DNA of 64,000 nucleotides, from positions 573,245 to 637,244 of the forward strand of contig CAZCHE010000003.1 in assembly GCA_964498395.1 (NCBI GenBank). Direction: 5' to 3'. Of this stretch, positions 27,518 to 36,493 are shown piece by piece. Within the stretch, counting starts at the first letter, position 1; the number at the start of each line of letters is the position of its first letter. A program made the translations under genes and the position numbers. The notes below the pieces were generated by a model. It was not told the DNA's origin, made no database searches, and saw nothing but the letters and a program-made list of their open reading frames with translations. The DNA is from Parapedobacter sp964498395. GTDB lineage: Bacteria; Bacteroidota; Bacteroidia; Sphingobacteriales; Sphingobacteriaceae.

Positions 27518-28066
27518 TCACATCAAGTGAAACCTGAATCCGGTGCCGATCACCAATCCGTTTGAATAAATGGGCTGTGCAGGAAGTTTGTCAGCCTTGG
27601 CACCCGTACCTACACCTCCGATTTCGACGAAGTAGTTACCACTATTATTGAAGAAAAATTCAAATCCAAATAGTCCATATCCTCCGAAATTAAGGTTTTC
27701 ACTCGAAAATTCACTGGAGGGGAACAAGCCAATGACACCTCCCTCACTATACAACCTGACGTTACCCACATAACCGACCACCCCGATAAATCCCAGCGAT
27801 GCGTTCGTGTATGGTGTCCACGTCGTTTCGGCACCTTGTACATGTTCATGGAACAGCACGTTTCCGCGCAGCCGCAAGGCGAATTTGTCATTGGCCATGT
27901 AAGGGCTGGTGACGTTTAACCCGGCACCGAAATCCCGTTGGTATTGGTTGAGTTGGAAACCAAATCCAACACCCTGATTCAACGGGTCATCTTGCCCGAA
28001 AGCAGTGGCACAAAAAATAGAGAAAAAGGCTAAGGTCGAATAGCTAATTCGCGTGATCATTTTCAT
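27518..28066 (-). CDS. Putative outer-membrane beta-barrel protein
   Basis: Exported protein of 182 aa (signal peptide ending ATAFGQ). After it come alternating hydrophobic/polar strands rich in Gly and aromatics (FALRLRGNVLFHE, NVRLYSEGGVIGLFP, YGLFGFEFFFNN), and a final strand GLVIGTGFRFHLM. The pattern is that of a small 8-10-strand outer-membrane barrel of the OmpW/porin-like type. No specific function is recognisable. It is convergent with mrpG and separated from the lactonase gene by 94 bp. Confidence 0.75.
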   Translation of the reverse strand: MKMITRISYSTLAFFSIFCATAFGQDDPLNQGVGFGFQLNQYQRDFGAGLNVTSPYMANDKFALRLRGNVLFHEHVQGAETTWTPYTNASLGFIGVVGYVGNVRLYSEGGVIGLFPSSEFSSENLNFGGYGLFGFEFFFNNSGNYFVEIGGVGTGAKADKLPAQPIYSNGLVIGTGFRFHLM

Positions 28067-28160
28067 AGCAGTTTTAGTTTTTCGACTTCTTACGTTAATA
28101 TAGAACGCCCAAATTTGCTTAACTGCTACAATTTATTGTTGTTTTTTCTGTAAAACCCAT

Positions 28161-29279
28161 TCAAAACACCAGACAAACCGGAGCGCCCACCGCAATGCGA
28201 TGGCCAGTATCGTTCAATAGCCCTGTATCGATGTCTCGGGCAAATACCACGACTTCATCTGTATTTTGATTGGCTACTAATAAAAACTTGCCGTCTGGAG
28301 ATATGGTAAAATTGCGCGGCCCCTGCCCCAATACGGATTGGTTCCCTATTTTCGCCAATGTACCATCGGTTGCGTTCACTGCGTAAATCGCCAGTATATT
28401 GGCCTCTCCCCTATTGGATGCATAAAGAAACTTGCCATCGGGAGACAGCTTGATATCGGCAGCACCGTTTGCACCATCAAACCCTTCTTCATTCATGGGT
28501 ATTTCCTGGATGGATACGAGTTGACCTTCTGCTTCTACATACACCATCACGGTGGCGGTTAGCTCTTGTACTAGGTAAATGTGGCGACCATCGGCAGCTA
28601 CGGCTATGTGCCGGGGCCCACCTCCCGGCGTTCCTGTCACAAACGGTTCTGGGGATGGTGTCAATGGCCCATCCACCCGTTCGGGATGAAAGTCGTATAG
28701 GTTTATTTTATCTGTACCCAAATCCTGCACGTATAACCGGCTTCCATCTGGGCTAAAAAAGGCCGAATGTACGTGCGGGGCGTTTTGCCTACGCTCGTTT
28801 GGGCCTTTGCCTTCGTGCTGGATGAGTTGGGTAAGCGCGCCTACACTCCCGTCTGCTTCGATGGGGAATACACTGATATTGCCCCCTGAGTAATTGGACG
28901 CGATAACGTATCGCCCTTGGCTATCCGTCACGATGTGACAAGGGTGATCGCCTTGTGTCAACTGGCTATTCAGGAACGCCAAGGTTCCGGTTTCCTCATC
29001 GTAGGCATAGGCGGTTACCGCGCCTTGGCCATCTCCATTTTCATTTACGGCATACAGGTACTTTCCGTTGGCACTGCGGGCCAGGAAAGAGGGATTTTCG
29101 GTAACAGCACTGTCTTTTAACGCAGCCTGCCCCGTAACCGGGTCAAATGCATATCGATAAATACCCACACTATTCCCATTGCGGGTATAAGTTCCAATAA
29201 ACAAATCAGCGGTCTGCTGTTGGGTAGTACATCCCATCAATAGCCACACTCCGAATAGTATAAATACGGTTGGTTTCAT
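28161..29279 (-). CDS. Lactonase-family beta-propeller lipoprotein (6-phosphogluconolactonase/YbhE type)
   Basis: Seven-bladed propeller of the lactonase (YbhE/Pgl-like) family, 372 aa, with a lipoprotein signal (VWLLMGC, Cys17), so it is anchored in the envelope. Typical blade motifs are IGTYTRNGNSVGIYRYAFD, NPSFLARSANGKYLYAVNE, GGGPRHIAVAADGRHIYLVQ and GPRNFTISPDGKFLLVANQN. In the cytoplasm such enzymes open 6-phosphogluconolactone. This exported version would meet unphosphorylated sugar lactones. That role fits the PQQ dehydrogenase encoded 3.3 kb upstream, but the activity is inferred. Confidence 0.9.
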   Translation of the reverse strand: MKPTVFILFGVWLLMGCTTQQQTADLFIGTYTRNGNSVGIYRYAFDPVTGQAALKDSAVTENPSFLARSANGKYLYAVNENGDGQGAVTAYAYDEETGTLAFLNSQLTQGDHPCHIVTDSQGRYVIASNYSGGNISVFPIEADGSVGALTQLIQHEGKGPNERRQNAPHVHSAFFSPDGSRLYVQDLGTDKINLYDFHPERVDGPLTPSPEPFVTGTPGGGPRHIAVAADGRHIYLVQELTATVMVYVEAEGQLVSIQEIPMNEEGFDGANGAADIKLSPDGKFLYASNRGEANILAIYAVNATDGTLAKIGNQSVLGQGPRNFTISPDGKFLLVANQNTDEVVVFARDIDTGLLNDTGHRIAVGAPVCLVF

Positions 29280-29304
29280 TCGCTTTCTTTTGAAATATCA
29301 ATAT

Positions 29305-29355
29305 TAAAAAAACAGTCCATCATTCCATAAACCCCAAACTCGATAACTGATGGAC
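29305..29355 (-). terminator. Terminator after the CocE/NonD hydrolase gene
   Basis: On the minus strand a perfect 8-bp stem, GTCCATCA (29355-29348) and TGATGGAC (29322-29315), encloses a 25-nt loop and is followed by TG and a run of seven T. It lies 14 bp beyond the hydrolase stop and so separates that gene from the lactonase. The large loop lowers certainty. Confidence 0.55.
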
Positions 29356-29368
29356 GACACATGAGTTA

Positions 29369-31252
29369 TTAATGCTTACGGACGATAGGCAGCCTAATGC
29401 TGCTTGGATAATTTGCTGAATGGTGTACACTATTCGTAGCAATGACAGGCCGCGACTCGTCGTAGTTATTCCCTCCGGTATTCAGGTTCCGGTCAAAACG
29501 GGGAAAGTTACTGCTTGACACTTCGATTCGGATGCGGTGCCCGGCTTCAAAATAGTTACTGGTAGACATCGGGGTCAAGGTTACCTCATAAACATGACCC
29601 GGTTCCATAAATACTTCTTTGTCATAGCCTTCCCGATAGCGAACACGCTGGATGGTTTCGTCCAGGTTATAGGCCCTTCCATCGGGGTAGACATCTATCA
29701 ATTTAATGGTGAAGTCCGTATCCTTGGCATCAGAGGAAACGTAGAGTGTCGACTCAATAAAACCGCTGATTTCCATCCCTTCTTTCAAGGGTTCCGAGGT
29801 ATACACCAGGATATCTTCCCGTTTTTCCATTTCCTGCTGGTCAAACGATCCGCCCTGTATGGCATTGCCCGTACAGCAGACGTTTCCGCCGTAGGAAGTC
29901 ACGGGATTAAGCGGGTCATATTGGAATGTATCCGGATTATCTTTGGCCGGTTTTTTCGTTTCCAGCGTGCCGTCACCATTCAGCGTGTTTGCGTTGCCGC
30001 CGCTATTGAGGTAATAGGTGGTCATCTCGGCATCCTTTGGGGGCCAAACATCGGAGCTTTGCCATTTATTTGAGCCCATCGTATAATACCGTACTTTTGG
30101 CATTTCCTTTACCACTTGGTTTTCTTCGCCTTTCAGCCATTGGTCGAACCATCCGAAGATCAGTTCGTCATAATCGAGCCGAGGGTCGCCCACGCTGCGT
30201 TCGCCTACGATCGTATTTTCGGTGGCACGCGTAAATGCACAGTGGAGGGTAGGTGCGATAATTAGGTATTGGTTATCTCTCACCTCGGCGTCTTTGGCAT
30301 GATGGCGTACGTGATTGTACAATGCGATGTTCGGGCTACTGGCTACGTCATACCACGACACAAACCAAAAGCTCGGTGTATTAAATGGCATGTCATCGTG
30401 GTATAAGCCCCCTTCGTACCATACCGAATCATTCGGTTTCCTACGGATCATGTCCTCAAAAATACCTACGGGACCGTCTACCGCTTTAATGATATCTTGG
30501 ACCGGCAGGTGCTGTAGACCCTGCGACCAGTCTACACTGGGATAGCGCGGTGCCATGTCATAGAACCGTTGGATACGTTGCAGGTCCTCTTGAGAAATGT
30601 TGTCTGGAAGTACCGGCTTGGCTACGTCATGCTGCGTGCCATATAACCATGCGATAAACAACATCTGCACGGCTCCACCTCGAAACCAATTGCCCTGCTC
30701 GTAATATTCACCAATACGGCCTACCCCTGCACCGAAGCCTTGGGGAACCATAGCGGCCAGCGCGGGATGTTCCAACGACGCCACGGCCATTTGCCATTCG
30801 GCGGTTGACGAACAGCCAATGAGGCCGATTTTGCCGTTGCTCCACGGTTGGGATGACATCCAGGTGAATGCGTCATAACCGTCGGTCAGCGGAGTACCCA
30901 ATATATCCCATTCCCCTTCGGAGAAAAACCGACCCCGTTCGTTCTGCACGACGTATACATACCCCCTTTTGACAGCATCCAATGCTGTCTCCAACGTCCG
31001 TGTCACCAATTGGCCATCACGGTAGCTGTTGAAATTATAAGGTGTGCGAGAGAAAATAATCGGATATTTCCCATCCCCTTTAGGCCGGTAAATATCCGTG
31101 GATAGACGAATGCCATCCCGCATGGGCATCATCACTTTTTGATCAACCACCGCGATCTTTTCCAGTTCATCGAGAACCGTTTCTTGCGCACGGCTGACGA
31201 AAAACGCGAAGACTACGAAAACAAGTGGCAAATAGATTTTGAGGTACTTCAT
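29369..31252 (-). CDS. Secreted CocE/NonD-family hydrolase (X-Pro dipeptidyl-peptidase S15-like)
   Basis: Exported serine hydrolase of 627 aa (signal peptide ending FFVSRAQ). The N-terminal alpha/beta-hydrolase domain opens with MPMRDGIRLSTDIYRP, the usual start of this family, and has the nucleophile elbow GLIGCSSTAEW (Ser148 in GxS). The C-terminal beta-jelly-roll domain (about 430-627) contains IRIEVSSSNFPRFDRNLNTG. Members cleave alpha-amino acid esters, acyl esters or N-terminal dipeptides; the substrate here is unknown. It appears to have its own promoter (31314-31321) and terminator (29305-29355). Confidence 0.92.
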   Translation of the reverse strand: MKYLKIYLPLVFVVFAFFVSRAQETVLDELEKIAVVDQKVMMPMRDGIRLSTDIYRPKGDGKYPIIFSRTPYNFNSYRDGQLVTRTLETALDAVKRGYVYVVQNERGRFFSEGEWDILGTPLTDGYDAFTWMSSQPWSNGKIGLIGCSSTAEWQMAVASLEHPALAAMVPQGFGAGVGRIGEYYEQGNWFRGGAVQMLFIAWLYGTQHDVAKPVLPDNISQEDLQRIQRFYDMAPRYPSVDWSQGLQHLPVQDIIKAVDGPVGIFEDMIRRKPNDSVWYEGGLYHDDMPFNTPSFWFVSWYDVASSPNIALYNHVRHHAKDAEVRDNQYLIIAPTLHCAFTRATENTIVGERSVGDPRLDYDELIFGWFDQWLKGEENQVVKEMPKVRYYTMGSNKWQSSDVWPPKDAEMTTYYLNSGGNANTLNGDGTLETKKPAKDNPDTFQYDPLNPVTSYGGNVCCTGNAIQGGSFDQQEMEKREDILVYTSEPLKEGMEISGFIESTLYVSSDAKDTDFTIKLIDVYPDGRAYNLDETIQRVRYREGYDKEVFMEPGHVYEVTLTPMSTSNYFEAGHRIRIEVSSSNFPRFDRNLNTGGNNYDESRPVIATNSVHHSANYPSSIRLPIVRKH

Positions 31253-31290
31253 CGCTTAAATTCCTTTTATACGAATAGCTAGTTATTTAG

Positions 31291-31321
31291 TTGTCCAGCG
31301 GACAATTGGCACCCAAAAGTA
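31291..31321 (-). promoter_or_regulatory. Promoter -7 box and operator-like palindrome for the CocE/NonD gene
   Basis: Minus-strand TACTTTTG (31321-31314) matches the TAnnTTTG consensus exactly. A TTG sits 26 bp upstream, further than the usual 19-21, so the -33 element is weak. Just downstream, at 31305-31291, is a perfect inverted repeat TTGTCC-GCT-GGACAA, overlapping the predicted transcription start. It could be a repressor site or a 5'-end hairpin. Confidence 0.4.
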
Positions 31322-31444
31322 GCCTAAAATCTATTTAATTACTATAGCAATGATTAAAAACAGTTGCTTTTTTGTTTCTTCATTGAACGGTCTTACCACA
31401 AATTAGTTATTGATTAGGAAACCCACGTGGGCTTGTTTCTGACT

Positions 31445-32584
31445 TTATTTAGCAGCTTTCACCACACTTTCCATCAATCCACGCATATACCCGAAAGCAA
31501 ATTGGGCCCCGATGGTACTGTACCCCGGGTTTTCATTGCTATCCCCATACATGGTGGGAACGTGGTCTGGACGAATGGGGCCCTTGAAACCGATTTCGTA
31601 ATACGCTTTCATGGCCTCATACATGTCAATCATGCCCTCATCATGAAACGTTTCTACAAATTTAGTGCTTGGCACCTCGCCACTAAGGTCTTGTACATTC
31701 CTGAAATGGACAAAATGGATGAGTCCACGCTGGCCAAACTCGCGTATCAAAGCGGGGATGTCTACCCCCATCAAGGCAAAGTTTCCCTGACACATGGTGA
31801 TGCCATTATACGGACTCTTGACAATATCGGCCATTCTCCTGAAATTATCCGCGGTATTCATAATCCGTGAGATTCCACGTATGCTATCTACCTGTGGATC
31901 ATCCGGGTGCATGGCTAATTTCATTTCGATTTTTTCGGCCTCAGGCACCACCGCTTTCAGGAAATAGGTCAAGTTATCCCACAGCGTATCTTTGGAGACT
32001 TCGCCAAATTCGGTTAATGGTAGATCTTTTACGTCATTGTAGTCAAAGGCCGTCATCAATGCCCCGCCCCTCCCGGGCCAATCGTTTTGCGTTCTCGCCC
32101 AACTGATGACCGGCATCCAATTGTAGCAAATCACATCAATACCGGCACGTTTCAGATTTTTCATGAACGCGATGAAATTTTCGATCTCTTCATCCCGTCC
32201 GTCCAATCCCAGCTTGGTTTTATTGCCCAATGCCGGTGGCCCCTCCACGACATTGAAGTTCAAGCCTAGTTTCGCCCACGCATCCTTTACCGCCTTAACG
32301 GTTTCATATTCCCAAGGTACGGCCCGTTCAAGACCGGCTACCCTTGGGTTTACGCCAGCGACGGCTCCAAAGACATTCAGCTGTTTAGCCAGCGCCACCC
32401 GCCGCTCCTCCGGCCCCCAGAAATAAGCTTCACTCATCTCCATACCGGCATCAATCAAATTTTCTGCGTGCACTTTATTTGCTTTGGCCTGCAGCTCCTG
32501 CCAAGGTGTAGCACTTACCCCGCCCACGGCTGCGGCGGTGAGTGTTGCCGTGTGCTTAATGAATGATCTTCTATTCGTTTTCAT
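31445..32584 (-). CDS. uxuA: Tat-exported mannonate dehydratase (UxuA family)
   Basis: Mannonate dehydratase converts D-mannonate to 2-keto-3-deoxy-D-gluconate. The start at 32584 (379 aa) puts a twin-arginine signal at the N-terminus (NRRSFIKHTATLTAAAVGG); a longer frame adds ten residues in front. The TIM-barrel family motifs are complete: CYNWMPVISWAR, MHPDDP (His226), TMCQGNF (Cys265), VHFRNV (His293) and RPDHVP (Asp340), matching the known H/C/H/D metal ligands. The E. coli enzyme is cytoplasmic, so the Tat signal is unusual. It follows the PQQ dehydrogenase gene after 32 bp, suggesting joint transcription. A paralogue lies at 45415-46530. Confidence 0.93.
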   Translation of the reverse strand: MKTNRRSFIKHTATLTAAAVGGVSATPWQELQAKANKVHAENLIDAGMEMSEAYFWGPEERRVALAKQLNVFGAVAGVNPRVAGLERAVPWEYETVKAVKDAWAKLGLNFNVVEGPPALGNKTKLGLDGRDEEIENFIAFMKNLKRAGIDVICYNWMPVISWARTQNDWPGRGGALMTAFDYNDVKDLPLTEFGEVSKDTLWDNLTYFLKAVVPEAEKIEMKLAMHPDDPQVDSIRGISRIMNTADNFRRMADIVKSPYNGITMCQGNFALMGVDIPALIREFGQRGLIHFVHFRNVQDLSGEVPSTKFVETFHDEGMIDMYEAMKAYYEIGFKGPIRPDHVPTMYGDSNENPGYSTIGAQFAFGYMRGLMESVVKAAK

Positions 32585-32616
32585 GGTTTTAATCGTTAAG
32601 TTCAACCCACTCACTA

Positions 32617-34803
32617 TTATTGTCCAAGGGCGAAAGCGATGTACGATCCGCCGGATTTCAATCCATATTTGGTGCCACCTGCTGCTACGACCACATACTG
32701 CTTCCCGTCAACGGAATAAGTAGCGGGTGTCGCGAAGGCCCCTGCTGGCAATTGGTATTCCCAAAGCACCTTTCCTGTACGTTTATCAAAGGCCCTAAAC
32801 AGTTCATCCTGTGTGGCACCGATGAACAGCAACCCACCGGCTGTCACGATCGGTCCACCGTGGTTTTCCGTTCCCGTTGGTGGTACACCCCTATCCCTCA
32901 ACTCGGGGAATTCGCCCAAGGGCACCTTCCACAGGTATTCGCCCGTATTGAGATCAACCGCATTCAAGGTACCCCAGGGAGGTTTTACCCCTGGATAACC
33001 GGCTGGTGTTCGAAATTGTACCTGTCCGTTGTTTACCCAAGGTGCCACGTATGGAAATGCGCCATCGCTTGCTTGTTCTTCGGTATCGGCGGCACTACGT
33101 TGGTGTAAATCTTCCGGTTCTTCTGTTTTCAGCAAGAAACTGATGATGGCCTCCCGACGAAATTCGTTGATGTGCCCGAAAGAAGGCATCATGCCTTTTC
33201 CCGATTCGATAATTTCTACCATCGCCTCTCGATCCATCTGTTTCCCAATATCCAAAAGTGGTGGGTAATTAACCCCGCCACCTTGCAATTCTGCGCCATG
33301 GCAAGCAGCACAATGGGTCATGTACAATGCTTCTCCCCTCGACAACTGTGCCTTACGCTGCTCTTTGATACTGGTTTCCAAATCCATCATTTTCAGATCC
33401 CATGGCATTTCATTTGAATTGACATAGAAAACCCCTTCGGGATCTGCGGCTGTGCCTCCCCATTCGGCTCCTCCCCCAATGTGAAATACCAAGGTGCCTT
33501 CGATGCTTGGGGGGATGAATTTATTACCGCTGCGGGTCTCCAAAAATCGTTTCTTCACAAAATCGTATGACTCCTGGTCCATGTCATTGATATCATCCTC
33601 GGTAAAATACTGCCGTGCAAACGGCTCGGGTTTGAGTGGATAAGGTTGGGTCGGCCAGGGTGCTTCCCCAGGCACAGCCCCAGCTGTCGGCACCGGCCGC
33701 TCTTCTACCGGAAAAAGGGGTTCCCCCGTATCACGGTCCAACACGTAGATAACACCGTCTTTGGTGGCCTGGGCCACCGCGTCTACCCATCGACCCCCAT
33801 GGCGCACACGCATCAAGTTTGGCGGATTCGGGATATCGCGATCCCAGAGGTCATGGTGTATTGTCTGGAAATGCCACTTCCGCTCACCGGTAAGCGCATC
33901 CAGTGCTAAAATACAGTTTCCAAACAGGTTCTCCCCGTGGCGGCCACCTCCGTAAAAATCGGTAGATGGTGAACCTGTACCTAGGTATACCACTCCACGT
34001 TGAGCATCCAGCACCATTCCGGCCCAATTGTTGGCTCCGCCCATAAATTTATACGCATCGGGAGGCCAGGTATCATACCCATACTCCCCTGGTTGCGGAA
34101 TGGTATGAAATATCCACCTCATCGCACCGGTATGCACATCGAAGGCCCGAATATGCCCCGGGGCCGCATCACCAAATTCGGAAACGCGTGAACCCATGAT
34201 GAGCACATCTTGATACACTGCGCCGGGCGTGGTAGCGATAACCATCAGGTTGCTGATATCATGATCCAAGTTGTTTTCCAGCCCCGTGTACAGGCTGACT
34301 TTTCCCTGGTCGCCAAAATCACTTATCGGGCGACCTGTTTTCGCATCCAGCCCATAAAGTGTCGAACCGGCAGTGTAAAATATCCGCTGATCGCTGCCTT
34401 TACTCCAATAGGTCACACCTCTATTCTGGTGATACCTTGCTCCCCCATCTTCAAATGGATCAAATTTCCACAGTTCTTCTCCCGTATCGGCTTTCACCGC
34501 GAAAGCCTTCAATTGCGGTGTGGTGCCATACATGACGCCATCGATAATGATCGGCTGGCATTGGATTTCAAAACCACGCTCCTCTGGGTTGTTATTTTCG
34601 CCAGTGTGGTACACCCATGCGACTTCCAGCCGGTGTATGTTTTCCGTATTGATCTGGTCAAGCGGCGAATAGCGATTGCCGGCATTGTTACCGCCATAGG
34701 TTGGCCAATTTTCGCCTACGTCATCATTGCGTTGGTCAATAGGCGACGAACAGCATGCCAATAGCAACATGCAGAAATAGACAAGGGGATATGATCGCTT
34801 CAT
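32617..34803 (-). CDS. PQQ-dependent dehydrogenase with inserted cytochrome c domain, lipoprotein
   Basis: Quinoprotein (728 aa) that oxidises a sugar or alcohol in the periplasm and passes electrons to its own haem. Lipobox-like LLACC near residue 17. The PQQ propeller opens with WPTYGGNNAGNRYSPLDQIN and has family blade motifs (LDAKTGRPI; LDRDTGEPLFP; FDKRTGKVLWEYQLPAGAFA). A cytochrome c module is inserted at about 485-562: CAACH at 498-502 binds haem, and KGMMPSFG (Met538/539) offers the axial methionine. Closest in layout to membrane-associated glucose/sugar dehydrogenases of Bacteroidota. It probably yields an aldonolactone. It starts 9 bp after the NTF2-like gene. Confidence 0.93.
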   Translation of the reverse strand: MKRSYPLVYFCMLLLACCSSPIDQRNDDVGENWPTYGGNNAGNRYSPLDQINTENIHRLEVAWVYHTGENNNPEERGFEIQCQPIIIDGVMYGTTPQLKAFAVKADTGEELWKFDPFEDGGARYHQNRGVTYWSKGSDQRIFYTAGSTLYGLDAKTGRPISDFGDQGKVSLYTGLENNLDHDISNLMVIATTPGAVYQDVLIMGSRVSEFGDAAPGHIRAFDVHTGAMRWIFHTIPQPGEYGYDTWPPDAYKFMGGANNWAGMVLDAQRGVVYLGTGSPSTDFYGGGRHGENLFGNCILALDALTGERKWHFQTIHHDLWDRDIPNPPNLMRVRHGGRWVDAVAQATKDGVIYVLDRDTGEPLFPVEERPVPTAGAVPGEAPWPTQPYPLKPEPFARQYFTEDDINDMDQESYDFVKKRFLETRSGNKFIPPSIEGTLVFHIGGGAEWGGTAADPEGVFYVNSNEMPWDLKMMDLETSIKEQRKAQLSRGEALYMTHCAACHGAELQGGGVNYPPLLDIGKQMDREAMVEIIESGKGMMPSFGHINEFRREAIISFLLKTEEPEDLHQRSAADTEEQASDGAFPYVAPWVNNGQVQFRTPAGYPGVKPPWGTLNAVDLNTGEYLWKVPLGEFPELRDRGVPPTGTENHGGPIVTAGGLLFIGATQDELFRAFDKRTGKVLWEYQLPAGAFATPATYSVDGKQYVVVAAGGTKYGLKSGGSYIAFALGQ

Positions 34804-34812
34804 GTGATTCGG

Positions 34813-35247
34813 TTAAAGCCGATAAGCTTGCCTGACCAATAATTTCCAACTACCATGCTCCTTCTGCCATACCAGTACATTACCGATTTGCAAATTGCCT
34901 TCTAGCCCATCAGCTAGCGTCTTGGCAGCAAAAATGTGCCTCACAATGGCCACATCACCGGCCAGCTGTATTTGTTCATTCGTTCTATTAATCTCCAGGT
35001 AACTAATGGGCAGGCCACTGGCTATTTCTGCTATAAATTCCTGTTTATCTTGCACTTTCCCATTGGAATGCCCATAGACCAATTGGGCGGAGAGTAGCTT
35101 CTCAAGCTGGGCAGTATCCTTGTTCACCATCGCTTCGGCCAATTGCCCTACCAAAGCGTCTATGTTATCGGCATGTTGCTGCTGCGTACAACTTTTATAT
35201 ATCCACGCCATCAGTATCATACAACTGATTAAAATAATTTTCCTCAT
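34813..35247 (-). CDS. NTF2-like (DUF4440) lipoprotein
   Basis: Small exported protein of 144 aa with a lipobox-like end to its signal (IYKSC, Cys20). The mature part is a single NTF2/SnoaL-like cone fold: ALVGQLAEAMVNKDTAQLEK, LVYGHSNGKVQDKQEFIAEI and HGSWKLLVRQAYRL. Such domains act as small-molecule binding or isomerase folds, and no catalytic residues can be assigned here. It sits between the BASS transporter (33-bp gap) and the PQQ dehydrogenase (9-bp gap), so it is co-transcribed and may assist a step of the sugar-acid route. Confidence 0.85.
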   Translation of the reverse strand: MRKIILISCMILMAWIYKSCTQQQHADNIDALVGQLAEAMVNKDTAQLEKLLSAQLVYGHSNGKVQDKQEFIAEIASGLPISYLEINRTNEQIQLAGDVAIVRHIFAAKTLADGLEGNLQIGNVLVWQKEHGSWKLLVRQAYRL

Positions 35248-35280
35248 CGTTGTTTAGTCATGTAAGGGTATAACCTAAAA

Positions 35281-36390
35281 TTAATCTGCCTTTTCTTGCC
35301 TGTCGGCTTCGTCACCAATCGGCTTCCTGTGCCACCACGACGCCAATATCGAACCCGTAATATTCATCAACGGGCCAAACACCGCAGGAGCTAACCCTAC
35401 CGTAGCGATCTTGCCCATTTCCTTCGCAATGCCGGATGCCAATCCGCCATTTTGCATGCCCACCTCAATGGCAATCGTACGGCAATCCCGTTCATTGAGC
35501 CCGCACAAGCGTGCCGTCCAGTACCCCAATGTATATCCCGAGAGGTTGTGTATCAGCACCACCAGTACCAGCAGCGGACCGATGGTCAGCAAACTGTCGC
35601 GACCCGCAGCGGTAATGATGACGATAATCGTGGCGATACCCGCCATCGATACCAATGGCATCACCTGATCGATGATATGTGATTGATTCCGCAACAAACG
35701 ATTCACTAACAAACCCAGCCCAATAGGCAAGATGACCATCTTGAAAATGTCCCACATCATGGCCAACACGTCGACTTCGATAAATGACCCACCAAGCCAG
35801 CCCATCAGCAATGGGGTCATCACCGGGGCCATCAATGTTCCCAAAGACGTCACCGTAATGGACAGGGCTAAATTTCCCTTGGCGAGGTAGCAAATGACAT
35901 TGGAAGCCATCCCGCTCGGCGCACATCCGATCAGGATGATGCCTGCGGCAATCTCAGGGGGGAAATTAGTAAGGCTGGCCAAGGCGTAGCCCAGAAACGG
36001 CATGATGGTAAATTGGGTAGCCACACCGATAATGACCCCCTTGGGCATCTTAGCTACTCCCACAAAATCCTTCACACTCATGGACGTTCCCATACCAAAC
36101 ATGATGATCTGTATCAATGGAGTAATCAACGCGGCAAGTGTAAACCCGTTTACGACCAAAAAATACTGGGGGTAGTAAAGGGCTGTGGTTACCGCAGCGA
36201 AAATCATCACCGTATAGGAGAAACCCTTCAGCGCTTGGTAGCCACGCATGCCGATCGCCAATAGCAAGAAAAAGAGGATAAACGCAGGCCCCGCCACGGC
36301 AATTTTGCCCATAAGTGCCAGTATAATTGCAACGGCAAGGCTCAATGCTGCCGTTAGCAGCAGTACACGATAGGTACGTTGTTTAGACAT
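35281..36390 (-). CDS. Bile acid:sodium symporter (BASS) family transporter
   Basis: Inner-membrane protein (369 aa) with about ten hydrophobic helices. Family markers: GMGTSMSVKDFVGVAKMPKG, the unwound-helix motif GCAPSGMASNVICYLAKGN, and EVGMQNGGLASGIAKEMGK. Members move organic anions, including pyruvate, keto acids and bile acids, with sodium. Here it is flanked by an enolase-superfamily dehydratase and the PQQ dehydrogenase group, so uptake of a 2-keto acid product from the periplasm is a reasonable guess. A strong hairpin (36421-36463) separates it from the gene upstream. Confidence 0.93.
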   Translation of the reverse strand: MSKQRTYRVLLLTAALSLAVAIILALMGKIAVAGPAFILFFLLLAIGMRGYQALKGFSYTVMIFAAVTTALYYPQYFLVVNGFTLAALITPLIQIIMFGMGTSMSVKDFVGVAKMPKGVIIGVATQFTIMPFLGYALASLTNFPPEIAAGIILIGCAPSGMASNVICYLAKGNLALSITVTSLGTLMAPVMTPLLMGWLGGSFIEVDVLAMMWDIFKMVILPIGLGLLVNRLLRNQSHIIDQVMPLVSMAGIATIIVIITAAGRDSLLTIGPLLVLVVLIHNLSGYTLGYWTARLCGLNERDCRTIAIEVGMQNGGLASGIAKEMGKIATVGLAPAVFGPLMNITGSILASWWHRKPIGDEADRQEKAD

Positions 36391-36420
36391 AAGTTCAAGT
36401 AATGGTTTACAATGTGAAAA

Positions 36421-36463
36421 CGATGCCCGCCGTTCGTCCGTTCCAACGAACGGCTGGGCATCG
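36421..36463 (-). terminator. Strong hairpin between dehydratase and BASS genes
   Basis: Two stacked stems, CGATGCCC/GGGCATCG outside and CCGTTCGT/ACGAACGG inside, separated by a small bulge, followed on the minus strand by TTTTCACATT. Only four T follow, so it may be a partial terminator that lowers expression downstream, or a stabilising 3' end. Confidence 0.55.
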
Positions 36464-36493
36464 GGTTATGACGTCAATACAGCAATCTCGCTA

